Position numbers and translations under genes: made by a program
Notes under the pieces: model-generated
What the model saw: the letters and a program-made list of their open reading frames with translations, nothing else
The model's database searches: none
What the model was told of the DNA's origin: nothing
Shown here: one piece after another, positions 17,943-27,500 of the stretch
How positions within the stretch are numbered: the stretch's first letter is position 1
Layout: the number at the start of each line of letters is the position of its first letter
Source: an uncultured Phocaeicola sp.
Lineage (GTDB): Bacteria; Bacteroidota; Bacteroidia; Bacteroidales; Bacteroidaceae
Length of the DNA: 33,501 bases
Reading direction: 5' to 3'
Assembly (NCBI GenBank): GCA_947581855.1
Contig: CANPVZ010000026.1
Span: forward strand, 1 to 33,501

Positions 17943-19538
17943 ATGAAAGAATACATGAAAACAACTGGATGGTGCACGAAAGCTATTTTAATAACTGTAT
18001 TTGCACTGAACGGAAGCCTGTTTACCACACAGGCACAGGTAAATGTGGTGATTCCTATGGCAGATGAGGTAGGAGCCGCCCGAATGCCGGATGTAATAGC
18101 TCCGATTAGTGCTCCGTTTGATATGCCTCAACTTACTAAGCCGACTTTCCCGGATTACATGTTGAGTATTACCAAAAAAGGTGCGAAACAGAAGAAATTG
18201 GCGACGGAAGCTATTCAGGCTGCTATTGATGAGGTGAATCAAAAAGGAGGCGGTACCGTAGTGATTCCTAAAGGAGTGTGGAACACGGGGCGCATTATTT
18301 TAAAAAGCAATGTAAACCTGCATATAGCAGAGGGTGCCGTTGTGAATTTCAGTGGGGAGATAAAAGATTATCTGCCGGTTGTTTTTACACGAAGTGCCGG
18401 AGTCGAAGGTATGTCTATGGGAGCCTGTATTTACGCTAACGGACAGGATAACATAGCGGTCACCGGAAAAGGTAAATTGGTTGGTCCCGGACGTGACTGC
18501 CAGTTATGGAAACAGAATATAGGATATGGTTCTTTTGATAAATATATCGCTTATGAGAAGCCGGCTACAGAACGTATTTATGATGGAAGGGACGGTTCCA
18601 AAGTATTTTTGCCCACTTTTATTGGCCCTATTAATTGTACGAATGTATATATCGAAGGCGTATCATTGGAAGCTTGTGTTTTCTGGAACATTGTGCCGAC
18701 TTATTGTGAAAATGTAATTATTCGGGGTGTGACCGTGAATTCAGTAGGCCTTCCCATGGGAGATGGTATGGATATTGAGTCATGTCGTAATGTGTTGATT
18801 GAATATTGTACGTTGGCTACCGGAGATGATTGTTTCACGATAAAGTCGGGACGTGGTATCGACGGATTACGGGTGAATAAGCCGACAGAAAATATTGTGT
18901 TACGTTATAATCTGACGAAAATCGGTCATGGTGGTATTACTTGCGGAAGCGAAACTGCGGGAATGATTCGGGATGTTTATGCGCATGATTGTGTTTTTGA
19001 CGGTACTGATGTAGGGATTCGTTTCAAAACACGTCGTCCTCGTGGCGGTGGAGGTGAGAACCTTTATTACGAACGTATCCGGATGAGAACAAAAGCCACA
19101 GCTATTCATTTCGATATGTTAGGCTCAAGCATGTATGTGGGTTCGCAAGCAGCTCGTTCGTGGATGAAACCGGATGAGTTTACTCCGGTCTACCGGAATG
19201 TGGATATTAAAGATTTAATTGTGGAAGATGCTTCTTATTTTGTTAAGGTTTCAGGTATTCCCGAGTCTCCGGCACGCAATGTGAACATTTCAAATGTACA
19301 GTCTAAAAGTCAAAAATTGATATTGGCACAAGATGTAAACGGAATGGTGATTGAGAATGCAATATTAAAGTCGCCGGATAATACGATACGGATAACTGAC
19401 GGACGGAATATCTTGTTCAAGAATGTCACTTTTGAAGTAAACGGCGGACAAGTTTACGAAAAAGTAGATGGAAAGTTGTCTGAAAACATTTATTTTAAAG
19501 ATTGTAAGCCTTCTGATATTAAAGTAGAAAAAGAATAA
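17943..19538 (+). CDS. GH28 polygalacturonase-family enzyme
   Basis: This 531-residue secreted enzyme (signal peptide about residues 1-31, ending TTQAQ) is a beta-helix pectinase of GH28. The catalytic set is present: D277 in GDGMDIES, D295 and D296 in TGDDCFTIKSG, H329 in KIGHGG, and the RFK triad in GIRFKTRRPRGG in place of RIK. The long N-terminal part with GGGTVVIPKGVW is usual for Bacteroides exo-acting members. GH28 enzymes cut alpha-linked galacturonate chains (homogalacturonan, rhamnogalacturonan, xylogalacturonan); the exact specificity is unknown. A 179-bp gap separates it from the GH29 gene without a clear terminator, so read-through is likely. A strong terminator follows at 19587-19660. 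Confidence 0.93.
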   Translation: MKEYMKTTGWCTKAILITVFALNGSLFTTQAQVNVVIPMADEVGAARMPDVIAPISAPFDMPQLTKPTFPDYMLSITKKGAKQKKLATEAIQAAIDEVNQKGGGTVVIPKGVWNTGRIILKSNVNLHIAEGAVVNFSGEIKDYLPVVFTRSAGVEGMSMGACIYANGQDNIAVTGKGKLVGPGRDCQLWKQNIGYGSFDKYIAYEKPATERIYDGRDGSKVFLPTFIGPINCTNVYIEGVSLEACVFWNIVPTYCENVIIRGVTVNSVGLPMGDGMDIESCRNVLIEYCTLATGDDCFTIKSGRGIDGLRVNKPTENIVLRYNLTKIGHGGITCGSETAGMIRDVYAHDCVFDGTDVGIRFKTRRPRGGGGENLYYERIRMRTKATAIHFDMLGSSMYVGSQAARSWMKPDEFTPVYRNVDIKDLIVEDASYFVKVSGIPESPARNVNISNVQSKSQKLILAQDVNGMVIENAILKSPDNTIRITDGRNILFKNVTFEVNGGQVYEKVDGKLSENIYFKDCKPSDIKVEKE

Positions 19539-19586
19539 TATCGGTTTTTAAAATAGCAATTCCGCCTGGATTTGATTTTACTATTC

Positions 19587-19660
19587 CTACTACCACTACT
19601 CTTACTCTTTTCCCGGAACATCGGCCGACAAGGGTTTTAAAGAGTGGTGGTAGTAGTTTT
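19587..19660 (+). terminator. Terminator closing the GH2-GH29-GH28 operon
   Basis: CTACTACCACTACTC (19587-19601) pairs over 15 positions, with one G-T pair, with GAGTGGTGGTAGTAG (19642-19656), followed by TTTT. Further pairing (CTTTTCCC with GGGTTTTAAAG) extends into the loop. Confidence 0.75.
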
Positions 19661-19859
19661 AATATACAATGTGTTCTGTATTGGATTTAGTTAGTTGTTT
19701 CGATTGTTATATTTAAGTTAGCTCATTCAACATTTAATTTTCAATAAGTTCACTTATCCGTTTATCATTACATACGGTGAATAGCGGAATAATGATAAAT
19801 GCATTCTATGACATTTCTTCTAATTAGATTGAAGCAGAGTTGATTGAGCAGCTGTTTTC
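19661..19859. other. Gap between converging genes with a small AT-rich hairpin
   Basis: No gene is seen. A perfect 10-bp inverted repeat, TTTATCATTA (19761-19770) and TAATGATAAA (19790-19799), with a 19-base loop could help end the DUF4923 transcript on the minus strand, although no T-run follows it. Confidence 0.35.
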
Positions 19860-20486
19860 TTATTGTTTTTTCAATTCGAATCCTAACATTAATCCATCGT
19901 ATTGTTCCGAAACGGATGTTAAAGCGGATAAGGCTGTATTGGTGGATCTTTGTGAAATAACTCCGGCTGTGGTTTTTAATAGCGATAGCAACTTATCTGC
20001 TTTGAACAGTAAACTCATGGTAGAACCGCTAATATTTACTTGTGCTGTAAAACTGAGTCCCAGCCGTGTTTTCATGGTAATGGTTTTGTCCGTATCGTTA
20101 AATACATAAGTTCCGGTAATGTTTCGGTTATTCAAGGCTTGGGTATAAGTGCCGTCGTTATTAAAAGTATAAGAGCATGTTGTGTTCTGAAGACCTATTT
20201 TATTACAAATTTCAGTCATTTTGTTTTCTACTTTCCGGGCTGCCAGTTCGCCTCCGGCTTTGGATAAAAGATTATCACTTTCGAATTGGCAATCGGGTGC
20301 ATAATACTTCCAGTTTCCGATGATGGAGGTTGCAGAGGCATTGTTTCCGGTAACAGCTTTACTAACCCCATTTGCCACATTTGTCAAGATAGATTTCCAG
20401 TCTTGTGCTTTAACAGGTGTATATCCCAAACTGATGAATGCAGTCAGGATAAACATCATTGCTTTACTTCTTCTTGTCATTTTCAT
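19860..20486 (-). CDS. DUF4923 family lipocalin-like secreted protein
   Basis: The 208-residue protein has a signal peptide (about residues 1-28, ending TPVKAQ) followed by a DUF4923 domain: DWKSILTNVANGVSKAVTG, IIGNWKYYAPDCQFESDN, a pair of cysteines (Cys in EICNKIG and TTCSYTF) and strands GTYTQALNNRNITGTYVF and TITMKTRLGLSFTAQV. These are conserved secreted beta-sandwich proteins of Bacteroidales with no known biochemical role. The gene is monocistronic, preceded by a consensus promoter at 20699-20730 and an unusually long leader of about 205 bases. It converges with the pectinase operon and has no evident tie to it. Confidence 0.82.
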   Translation of the reverse strand: MKMTRRSKAMMFILTAFISLGYTPVKAQDWKSILTNVANGVSKAVTGNNASATSIIGNWKYYAPDCQFESDNLLSKAGGELAARKVENKMTEICNKIGLQNTTCSYTFNNDGTYTQALNNRNITGTYVFNDTDKTITMKTRLGLSFTAQVNISGSTMSLLFKADKLLSLLKTTAGVISQRSTNTALSALTSVSEQYDGLMLGFELKKQ

Positions 20487-20698
20487 ATCATTTGTTTAAG
20501 TTATGTTTGTTTCCGAATCAAGAGTGAAAACAACAGTCATTTCGTTAGGAATTTAAGAGGATAAAGCAAAAAGTTTTGTCCTATCATGCAGTAATGAATA
20601 ATCGCTTCTTCCCCTAAAGTCGTTATAACCTCTTTTTCTTATTTACTATTGGATACGCGAAACTTAAGTTGTTTTCTGTCTGTTTTTCTTTTGGGGCG

Positions 20699-20730
20699 CA
20701 AACTTACAGAAAAAGCTATTAAAACACAAA
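20699..20730 (-). promoter_or_regulatory. sigma-ABfr-type promoter for the DUF4923 gene
   Basis: The minus strand has TTTG (20730-20727), a 20-bp spacer and TAAGTTTG (20706-20699), an excellent match to the Bacteroides consensus. The start site would be near 20692, giving a leader of about 205 bases ahead of the ATG at 20486. The leader region 20487-20692 has no ORF. Confidence 0.6.
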
Positions 20731-20781
20731 GATGTTAGATGAAAAGTCGATAGAATGACAATGGACTTCTCTAGTTTCTCG

Positions 20782-21219
20782 TCAAACAGGCTTTATAAGA
20801 TTGTGTGCGGAGCATTCCGAGCATAAGCCTTTTATTACATAATTAATGCTTTGGATGGCAAAGCCATCCGGTAATTGCACTACCGGTACGCGGATGCTTT
20901 TCAAGCAGAATGTGCGATGGCAACTTTGGCAGTAAAAATGGGTATGTTGTTCGTCGACGGAGCAATTGCATTCATTACTGCACACGGCATACTTCAATGA
21001 ACCTGTACCATCGTCCACTCCATGAATTAAATGATGTCCCAGAAAAAGAGTGATAGTACGGAAAATAGTAGATTTGTCTACTGTAACCAGTTCGTTCTCC
21101 AAGTCAAGCAAAGAGACGGCACGGTCGAGTTGCATCATGGTCTTTAATATAAGAAGACGCATGGCTGTTGGCTTAATGTTTCTTTTTTCCAACTTTTTGA
21201 GATATACCTGTTGATCCAT
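20782..21219 (-). CDS. Fur-family metal-responsive transcriptional regulator
   Basis: From the ATG at 21219 (MDQQVYLKKL) the protein has 145 residues; the longer frame from 21255 overlaps the ATPase gene and lacks support. The N-terminal winged helix contains KPTAMRLLILKTMM and the recognition helix DKSTIFRTITLFLGHH; the C-terminal dimer domain has HTHFYCQSCHRTFC and LCSECS, two CxxC pairs forming the structural zinc site, with histidines for metal sensing. It starts 16 bp after the stop of a Zn/Cd-type P1B ATPase, so both are one operon and the regulator probably senses zinc or a similar ion. Whether it represses this operon or a zinc-uptake regulon (Zur-like) cannot be told. Confidence 0.88.
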   Translation of the reverse strand: MDQQVYLKKLEKRNIKPTAMRLLILKTMMQLDRAVSLLDLENELVTVDKSTIFRTITLFLGHHLIHGVDDGTGSLKYAVCSNECNCSVDEQHTHFYCQSCHRTFCLKSIRVPVVQLPDGFAIQSINYVIKGLCSECSAHNLIKPV

Positions 21220-21235
21220 TTTATATTCTACTCTT

Positions 21236-23098
21236 TTATTTATTACGCATGGCATTGAATATGGCTAATAAAGCTACGCCGACATCGGCGAATACAGCCT
21301 CCCATAAAGTAGCGAGACCTCCGGCTCCCAGCAAAAGTACAATGAGTTTCACTCCGAATGCCATAGAGATATTCTGCCATACAATGCGGCGAGTTTGTTT
21401 CCCTATTCGGATAGCGGTTATCAGTTTGGATGGACAATCGTCTTGTATCACTATGTCTGCTGTTTCTATGGCAGCATCGCTACCCAAACCGCCCATGGCA
21501 ATACCTACATCGCTCATGGCCAATACCGGCGCGTCGTTCAGACCGTCTCCTATAAAAGCTACGCGATTATTTCTTTGTTGCTTTAATTCTTCCAGATGTT
21601 TCACCTTCCCTTCCGGAAGCAAATTACCGTAAGCTTTCTCAATGCCTAATTGTTTAGCTAAGTTAGTAACAATAGCCTGTTTGTCACCCGATAATATTTG
21701 AATATTAGTGATATTTAATTTTTTTAATCCCGCTATAGCTTTCTCTGCGTCTTTTTTGGGTGTATCTGCCAATAACAGGTATCCTTTGTATTTTCCATCT
21801 ACGGCACAAAGAACTGTCATCTCCGGTATTTTTTGCAATTCCGGCGGATAGGAAATAGAATGGGAAGCGAATAAACGGATATTCCCGACGAGTATTTTGT
21901 GGTGGTTGATGATGCCGCTGAGCCCCATGCCTGTTACTTCCGTAACCTCTTCCACTTTATGAAAGGTATAGTGCCGTTTTTCCGCCTCTTCGACAATCGC
22001 TTTGGCTATGGGATGATTGCTTTGCCTTTCAAGAGAAGCAATCCATTCCCACAACTCCTTTTCTGTCGTTTCGGATGGGTGGATTTGCTGAACCCGGAAT
22101 ACCCCTTCCGTAAGAGTTCCTGTCTTGTCGAATACTACCGTGTTGATTTGTGTAATCGCATCCAGATAGTTTCCTCCTTTAAATAAAATACCTTGTCGGG
22201 ACGCGGCTCCAATACCTCCGAAATATCCTAACGGAATGCTTACCACTAAGGCGCATGGACAGGAAATAACCAGAAAAACCAAAGCCCGATAGAGCCAGTC
22301 ATTGAATATGAAATTGAAATCTTGTGTTATTAAAGAATAAAGATAAGGAATCAATACAATCAGTACAGCCAACGCTGTAACAACCGGTGTATAGATTCGG
22401 GCGAATTTGCGTATAAACAGTTCTGCCGGAGCCTTTCTTTCCGCTGCGTTCTGCACTAATTCCAACATGCGTGATAAAGTGCTTTCTGCATAGGGTTTGG
22501 TTACTCGCATATGTATGACTTTATCTGTTACGATGACTCCCGCAGGGATGGTTTCCATATAGTTGTAAGTGCGAGGTATACTTTCTCCGGTGAGTGCAGC
22601 GGTGTTGAATGTGGCGGAATGGGTTAGCAATAATCCGTCTAAAGGAACTCTTTCACCTGCTTTTACTTCTATCTCTTCTCCCGGAAGCACCGTATCCGGA
22701 GCTACTATCGTATATATATTTTGTCTTAGAACCGATGCTTTATCCGGGCGCACATCCAACAAAGAGCTTATATGCGAGCGCGCTTTTCCCACGGCCGCAT
22801 CCTGAAAACGTTCACCTATGGAATAGAATAACATGACAGCGACTCCTTCCGGATATTCTCCGATATAAAAAGCGCCGAATGCAGCAAGGCTCATAAGAGT
22901 ATATTCGGTAAAAAATTCTTTTTCGCATAAACATTCTATCGCCTCTTTCAATACCGGGAGTCCTACAGGTAGAAAGGCGCAAAAGTACCAAATGAAAGAC
23001 AGGGTAGAATTTTGGAACCAACCGATAGACATAACTTCCATAATAATGCCTGAGAATAGGAGCAATATCGAAATAAGTTCCGGACTATATTTTTTCAT
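21236..23098 (-). CDS. zntA: P1B-type heavy-metal efflux ATPase (Zn/Cd/Pb class)
   Basis: This 620-residue inner-membrane pump uses ATP to export divalent soft metals. It shows LTGES in the actuator domain, the ion-binding C280-P281-C282 with SCPCALVVSIPLG, the phosphorylated D324 in DKTGTLTEG, the SNHPIAKAIV motif of P1B pumps, the hinge GDGLNDAPVLAMSD, and near the end VKLIVLLLG and DVGVALLAIFNAMR, the signature of the P1B-2 (Zn/Cd/Pb) class. The N-terminus starts directly in transmembrane helices and lacks the usual heavy-metal-associated domain, a common short form in Bacteroidetes. It leads the operon with the Fur-family gene and is divergent from the ROK kinase gene. Confidence 0.93.
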   Translation of the reverse strand: MKKYSPELISILLLFSGIIMEVMSIGWFQNSTLSFIWYFCAFLPVGLPVLKEAIECLCEKEFFTEYTLMSLAAFGAFYIGEYPEGVAVMLFYSIGERFQDAAVGKARSHISSLLDVRPDKASVLRQNIYTIVAPDTVLPGEEIEVKAGERVPLDGLLLTHSATFNTAALTGESIPRTYNYMETIPAGVIVTDKVIHMRVTKPYAESTLSRMLELVQNAAERKAPAELFIRKFARIYTPVVTALAVLIVLIPYLYSLITQDFNFIFNDWLYRALVFLVISCPCALVVSIPLGYFGGIGAASRQGILFKGGNYLDAITQINTVVFDKTGTLTEGVFRVQQIHPSETTEKELWEWIASLERQSNHPIAKAIVEEAEKRHYTFHKVEEVTEVTGMGLSGIINHHKILVGNIRLFASHSISYPPELQKIPEMTVLCAVDGKYKGYLLLADTPKKDAEKAIAGLKKLNITNIQILSGDKQAIVTNLAKQLGIEKAYGNLLPEGKVKHLEELKQQRNNRVAFIGDGLNDAPVLAMSDVGIAMGGLGSDAAIETADIVIQDDCPSKLITAIRIGKQTRRIVWQNISMAFGVKLIVLLLGAGGLATLWEAVFADVGVALLAIFNAMRNK

Positions 23099-23125
23099 AA
23101 CTCAACGTATTTTGTTTCTCGATGA

Positions 23126-23155
23126 CAAAGGTAAGTGAAAATAAATGCAACCAAA
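23126..23155 (-). promoter_or_regulatory. Promoter of the metal ATPase-Fur operon
   Basis: On the minus strand TTTG (23155-23152), an 18-bp spacer and TACCTTTG (23133-23126) fit the Bacteroides consensus with a slightly short spacer. The transcript would start about 20 bases ahead of the ATG at 23098. A metal regulator would be expected to bind in this short space. Confidence 0.5.
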
Positions 23156-23257
23156 TTGCAAACAATATTTTCTTTTATTAAATTAGAAGATTGTCTCTTT
23201 TTTATTGTATTTTTGGCAAATATTTTTTAGAACTGTAATTAAGTAAAAAGCTCGGAT

Positions 23258-24229
23258 ATGATAAGTAACGGTATGGAAAAAAATTATGTAGTAGGCATGG
23301 ATATCGGTGGAACCAATACAGTATTCGGTATTGTAGATGCACGAGGCAATATTTTATGTCACGACAGTATAAAAACGCAGGCATATCCTGCTATTGAAGA
23401 GTATATCGATGCCGTGTGTGAGAAGTTGTTACCCATGATTCAGACGCAGGTTGAGTTTGAGAATCTGAAAGGGCTAGGAATCGGAGTCCCTAATGGAAAT
23501 TATTATAGCGGCTGTATTGAGCAGGCTGCAAATCTTCCCTGGAAAGGAGTGGTACCCATTGCTTCGATGTTCTCTGAAAAAACAGGTCTTCCTGTTGTTT
23601 TGACCAATGATGCGAAAGCGGCGGCTATAGGAGAGATGACTTATGGAGCGGCGCGGGGCATGAAAGATTTTATAATGATTACATTGGGTACTGGTATAGG
23701 AAGCGGTATTGTCATCAACGGACAGCCTGTATACGGCTATGATGGTTTTGCAGGAGAATTGGGACATGTGATCGTCCGTCCGGAAGGACGGAGTTGCGGA
23801 TGCGGGCGATATGGTTGCCTCGAAACTTATTGTTCGGCAACCGGAATCGTACGTACGGCACGTGAGATGTTGGTAGCAAGCACCGAACCTAGTTTGTTAC
23901 GCCGTATTCCGGTTGAAGAACTGACCTCGAAAGATCTCTATGAAGCTGCGGTAAGAGAGGATAAACTGGCGTTGGATATTTTTTGTTTTACCGGTACGGT
24001 TCTAGGTGAAGCTTTGGCTAATTTCGTACTGTTTTCTCGTCCGGAGGCTATTATTCTTTTTGGAGGACTGGCCAAAGCCGGACATTTTATCATGGATCCC
24101 ATTCGGGAGGCTATGGAAGCAAATATGTATAATGTATTCAAAGGCAAAGTAAAGTTGCTTTTTTCTGAACTAAAAGATGCCGATGCGGCTGTCTTGGGAG
24201 CCAGTGCTTTAGCTTGGGAAGTTAAATAA
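23258..24229 (+). CDS. ROK-family sugar kinase (glucokinase-like)
   Basis: The 323-residue cytoplasmic kinase transfers phosphate from ATP to a hexose, most likely glucose or an N-acetylhexosamine. It has the phosphate-binding DIGGTNT, the substrate and catalytic region VLTNDAKAAAIGE, the TLGTGIGSGIV phosphate loop, and the ROK signature GELGHVIVRPEG with the zinc site CGCGRYGCLE. Met6 (23273, MEKNYVVG) may be the true start because the conserved domain begins directly after it. A -7-like TATTTTTG stands at 23208-23215. It ends in its own terminator and might process sugars from the nearby glycan locus, but that link is only positional. Confidence 0.9.
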   Translation: MISNGMEKNYVVGMDIGGTNTVFGIVDARGNILCHDSIKTQAYPAIEEYIDAVCEKLLPMIQTQVEFENLKGLGIGVPNGNYYSGCIEQAANLPWKGVVPIASMFSEKTGLPVVLTNDAKAAAIGEMTYGAARGMKDFIMITLGTGIGSGIVINGQPVYGYDGFAGELGHVIVRPEGRSCGCGRYGCLETYCSATGIVRTAREMLVASTEPSLLRRIPVEELTSKDLYEAAVREDKLALDIFCFTGTVLGEALANFVLFSRPEAIILFGGLAKAGHFIMDPIREAMEANMYNVFKGKVKLLFSELKDADAAVLGASALAWEVK

Positions 24230-24268
24230 GTGGAGGGGTATTATAGAAATAGCAAATCACTTAAATAG

Positions 24269-24302
24269 ATAGGATTCTTGTAAACATAGGATTCTTGTAA
24301 AC
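24269..24302. repeat. Tandem duplication of 17 bp
   Basis: ATAGGATTCTTGTAAAC occurs twice in immediate succession (24269-24285, 24286-24302) between the kinase stop and its terminator; the second copy overlaps the first bases of the terminator stem. Confidence 0.85.
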
Positions 24303-24361
24303 ACAGGTTATCGCAGATCGGTGCACTCTATAATTGCTCTGCGATAATTTGTGTTTTTTTT
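24300..24361 (+). terminator. Terminator of the ROK kinase gene
   Basis: An 18-bp stem with two G-T pairs (24300-24317 with 24338-24355) is followed by a run of T. It isolates the kinase gene from the regulator gene at 24538. The remaining gap to 24537 is AT-rich; TATTTTTG at 24473-24480 could be a -7 element for the regulator, with a TTTG 25 bp upstream, longer than the usual spacing. Confidence 0.8.
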
Positions 24362-24537
24362 TCTGATAAGTTGATCCTTAATGATGTCTTTTTGTCTAAT
24401 TTTTATGTTTAATCCGGATAAAAGAAAGACCTTCTTTTAACTCTTTGCAAGAAAGTTCTTTTTTTAGAGTTTTATTTTTGTTTATAACCATATTTTTATT
24501 TCTTTTGTAGACTACTTACGGAATAATATATAAAACT

Positions 24538-27500
24538 ATGATAAAAAAGATCTTTATTCTATGTGTTTTATGGGGGTTATATGCTTTCCCTCTTTGTGCT
24601 TATGATTATTTATTTAAACATTTAGATATAAAAGACGGTCTGTCTAACCGACAAGTTAATGCCATTTTGAAAGATTCGCAAGGATTTATGTGGTTTGGTA
24701 CAGCTTCCGGATTAAACCGTTTCGACGGTTATAATTTTAGGAAGTTCTATATGAATCCTACCGATATGAAAACGTTGCCTGATAATTATATAGAAACCAT
24801 TCAGGAAGCTTCAGGCGGTGAACTGTGGATTCGTACCGGAGGCGGATATGTTGTGTATGATGCGCAGAAAGAAAGTTTTGATAGAGATGTGCGTCAACGT
24901 GTATGGAATTGTGGATTGGAACAGATTCCTTCTTTAATATTTATTGATCGTAATAAAGATTTTTGGTTTTATGTCAAAGGAACCGGATGTTATTGGTATA
25001 AGAACGATCAGAAACTATTATATCCATTTTTACAAAATGGCGGGGAGCTTCCTGAAGGAAACGTTGTGTCGATTGTTAATTGCAGTGAGGGAGTCTTATT
25101 GGTATATTCGGATGGACGGTTGGTGTGCCTGAGTGGAAAACAACGGCGTATAATGTGGCAAAGCGATTATATTCCGCAAAATAAAAAGACTTTGTCCGAG
25201 CAATATTCGGCATTTGTCGATAGAAAAGATAATGTCTGGGTATATAGTCCCTCTTTGCTGTGGATATATAACCGATTGCAGGGGAAATGGGCTACTTCAA
25301 TCTCTTCGTTAGCTGAACAATGGGGGCTTACTGATATTCCCAATATTCAGGGAGCCATTAAATCCGTTACGCAGGATAAACAAGGACGTATCTGGTTGGG
25401 TACCGATAGAGAAGGGTTGGTTGTAATCGATCCTGAACAGAAAAATATTAGCCATCTGGAAACCAATGAAGATAATGAACGTACGTTACGCAACAACAAT
25501 ATCCGATTCTTATATACGGATAATACCAATATTGTATGGGTAGGTACACAACGTAAAGGCGTTTCTTATTACAATAAAAGTATCTACAAGTTTAATTTGG
25601 ATTATGTAGGAGAAGTCACTTCCGTTTCCGAAGATAAGACAAGGGGATGTTTGTGGCTGGGGACGAATGGAGCGGGATTACTGATGCAAGACGGTGCTAC
25701 CGGATCTGTAAAAAGTTATAGTAATGTTGGAGGAAATTCGATATCCGGAGATGTAGTCAATACAACATTGGTGACCAGGGGCGGAAAGGTTTATGTAGCT
25801 ACTTATAGAGGAGGATTAGATAGTTTTGACGGAAATAAATTCACCCATTATCATTTTGCGGATTCCATTAAAGGAACGATTTCTTCTTTAGCCGAAGATA
25901 TGGATGGAAATATCTGGATTGGTTTCATGGGAGACGGCTTGCGTTGTTATAATCCTCAAACGGGGAATGTAATGGCTTTCACTGCGTCACGGAATAAACT
26001 GATTTCAGATTATGTAACGGATTTGGCGATAGGTACGGAACGGAATCTGCTGGTTGGAACGGCAAACGGTTTGTCTGTTGTGACATTGGCTAATAGAAAT
26101 ATTCAGAATTATACAGGCTGCAAAGCCGGGAACCAATCATTTTCCAACACCTACATCAATCAAGTGTATCAGGATGAAAAAGGGAATATATGGCTGGCTA
26201 CTCGTAACGGTTTAAATATCTATAATCCCGGTCGGGATAATTTACAGATATTAGACGAGAAAGACGGAATGTCGGATGGTGTAATTTATAGTATTACGGA
26301 AGATTCCGAACACAATATGTGGGCGGCTACCAGTCGGGGTGTATCGAATATTGTAGTGAAAGTCAATTCCAACGGAACCTCTTCTTATCAGATCTATAAT
26401 TATAGTGAAGAAGATGGTCTGCAAGGGTATGAGCTTAATCCGCGTGCTGTCTGCACAACGGCCTCCGGTGAGATTGTGATGGGCGGTTTAAAAGGAATTA
26501 ATCGTTTTGTGCCCAGCCGGATGGTATTTGACAAGGTGCTTCCTCGTGTCGTTTTCACTGATTTGTTAATAAATGGCGAATCGGTGGTTGTTGATAAAAT
26601 GTATAATGGACAAGTGATTTTGGATCGAACTATCGGCAAGGTACAGCGTATAGTGTTAGACGCCGCTCAAAACGGTTTCGAATTGCGCTTGGCTACGGAC
26701 AGTCATAATTTGCCCGAAAAGATGAAATTCCGGTATATGTTGGATGGATATGATAAGGATTGGTCGATAGGAAAAAGCGGGGAGGCTAATATAGCGTATG
26801 CTAATTTGCCGGACGGAAACTATATTTTACGTGTAAAAGCAATCAATAGCGATGGATATGCCAGTGATGAAGAGGCTATTTTGGAAATTGTTATAACTCC
26901 TCCGTTTTGGCGTACATGGTGGGCATATGTTTTGTATGTTTTAATCGCATTGGCTCTGTTGGATCTCGGTCGTCGGTGGGTAATAAAAAGAGAACGGAGA
27001 CGGATGGCCGGAGTATTGGCAAATAATATGAATCCGGATGCTATGAGGGAAATGGAAAGTGGAAAGGAACCATCTGTAGAACCTGTACAGGGAGAAAACA
27101 AAAAGGCAGAGTCTGATGATCTTGTTAAGCAAGAGATTCCGGCAGATCCGGTTCTTGATGAGAATGCTGAAATGCAACAGGAGCTTGATGAGAAAAGAAA
27201 TACGGATTCCGAATTACCTTCGAGAGAGAAACCCCTTATTTTGTTAGTGGATGAGAAAGAAGATTTCCGGTCGTTTATGGCGGAACAACTACAGAATATA
27301 TATCGCGTACAGACCGTAGCAAGTGCCAAAGAGGCTTGGGAACTACTGGAAACGTGTACCCCGGACATTATTCTTTGTGATATGGTAATGCCGGAAATGG
27401 ACGGTAATGAACTTTGTAATTTGGTAAAGGCTAATACAGCAACTGAAAAAATTCCGTTTATCATGATGACGGATGGGGTGGAAAATGGCGAACGTCCTCA

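Noticed and set aside
27000..27240. Frameshift or sequencing error removing the kinase of the regulator at 24538
   Set aside because: The frame is open across the junction with a sensible charged linker, and there is too little DNA between the membrane helix and the receiver (about 250 bp) to encode a kinase core in any frame.
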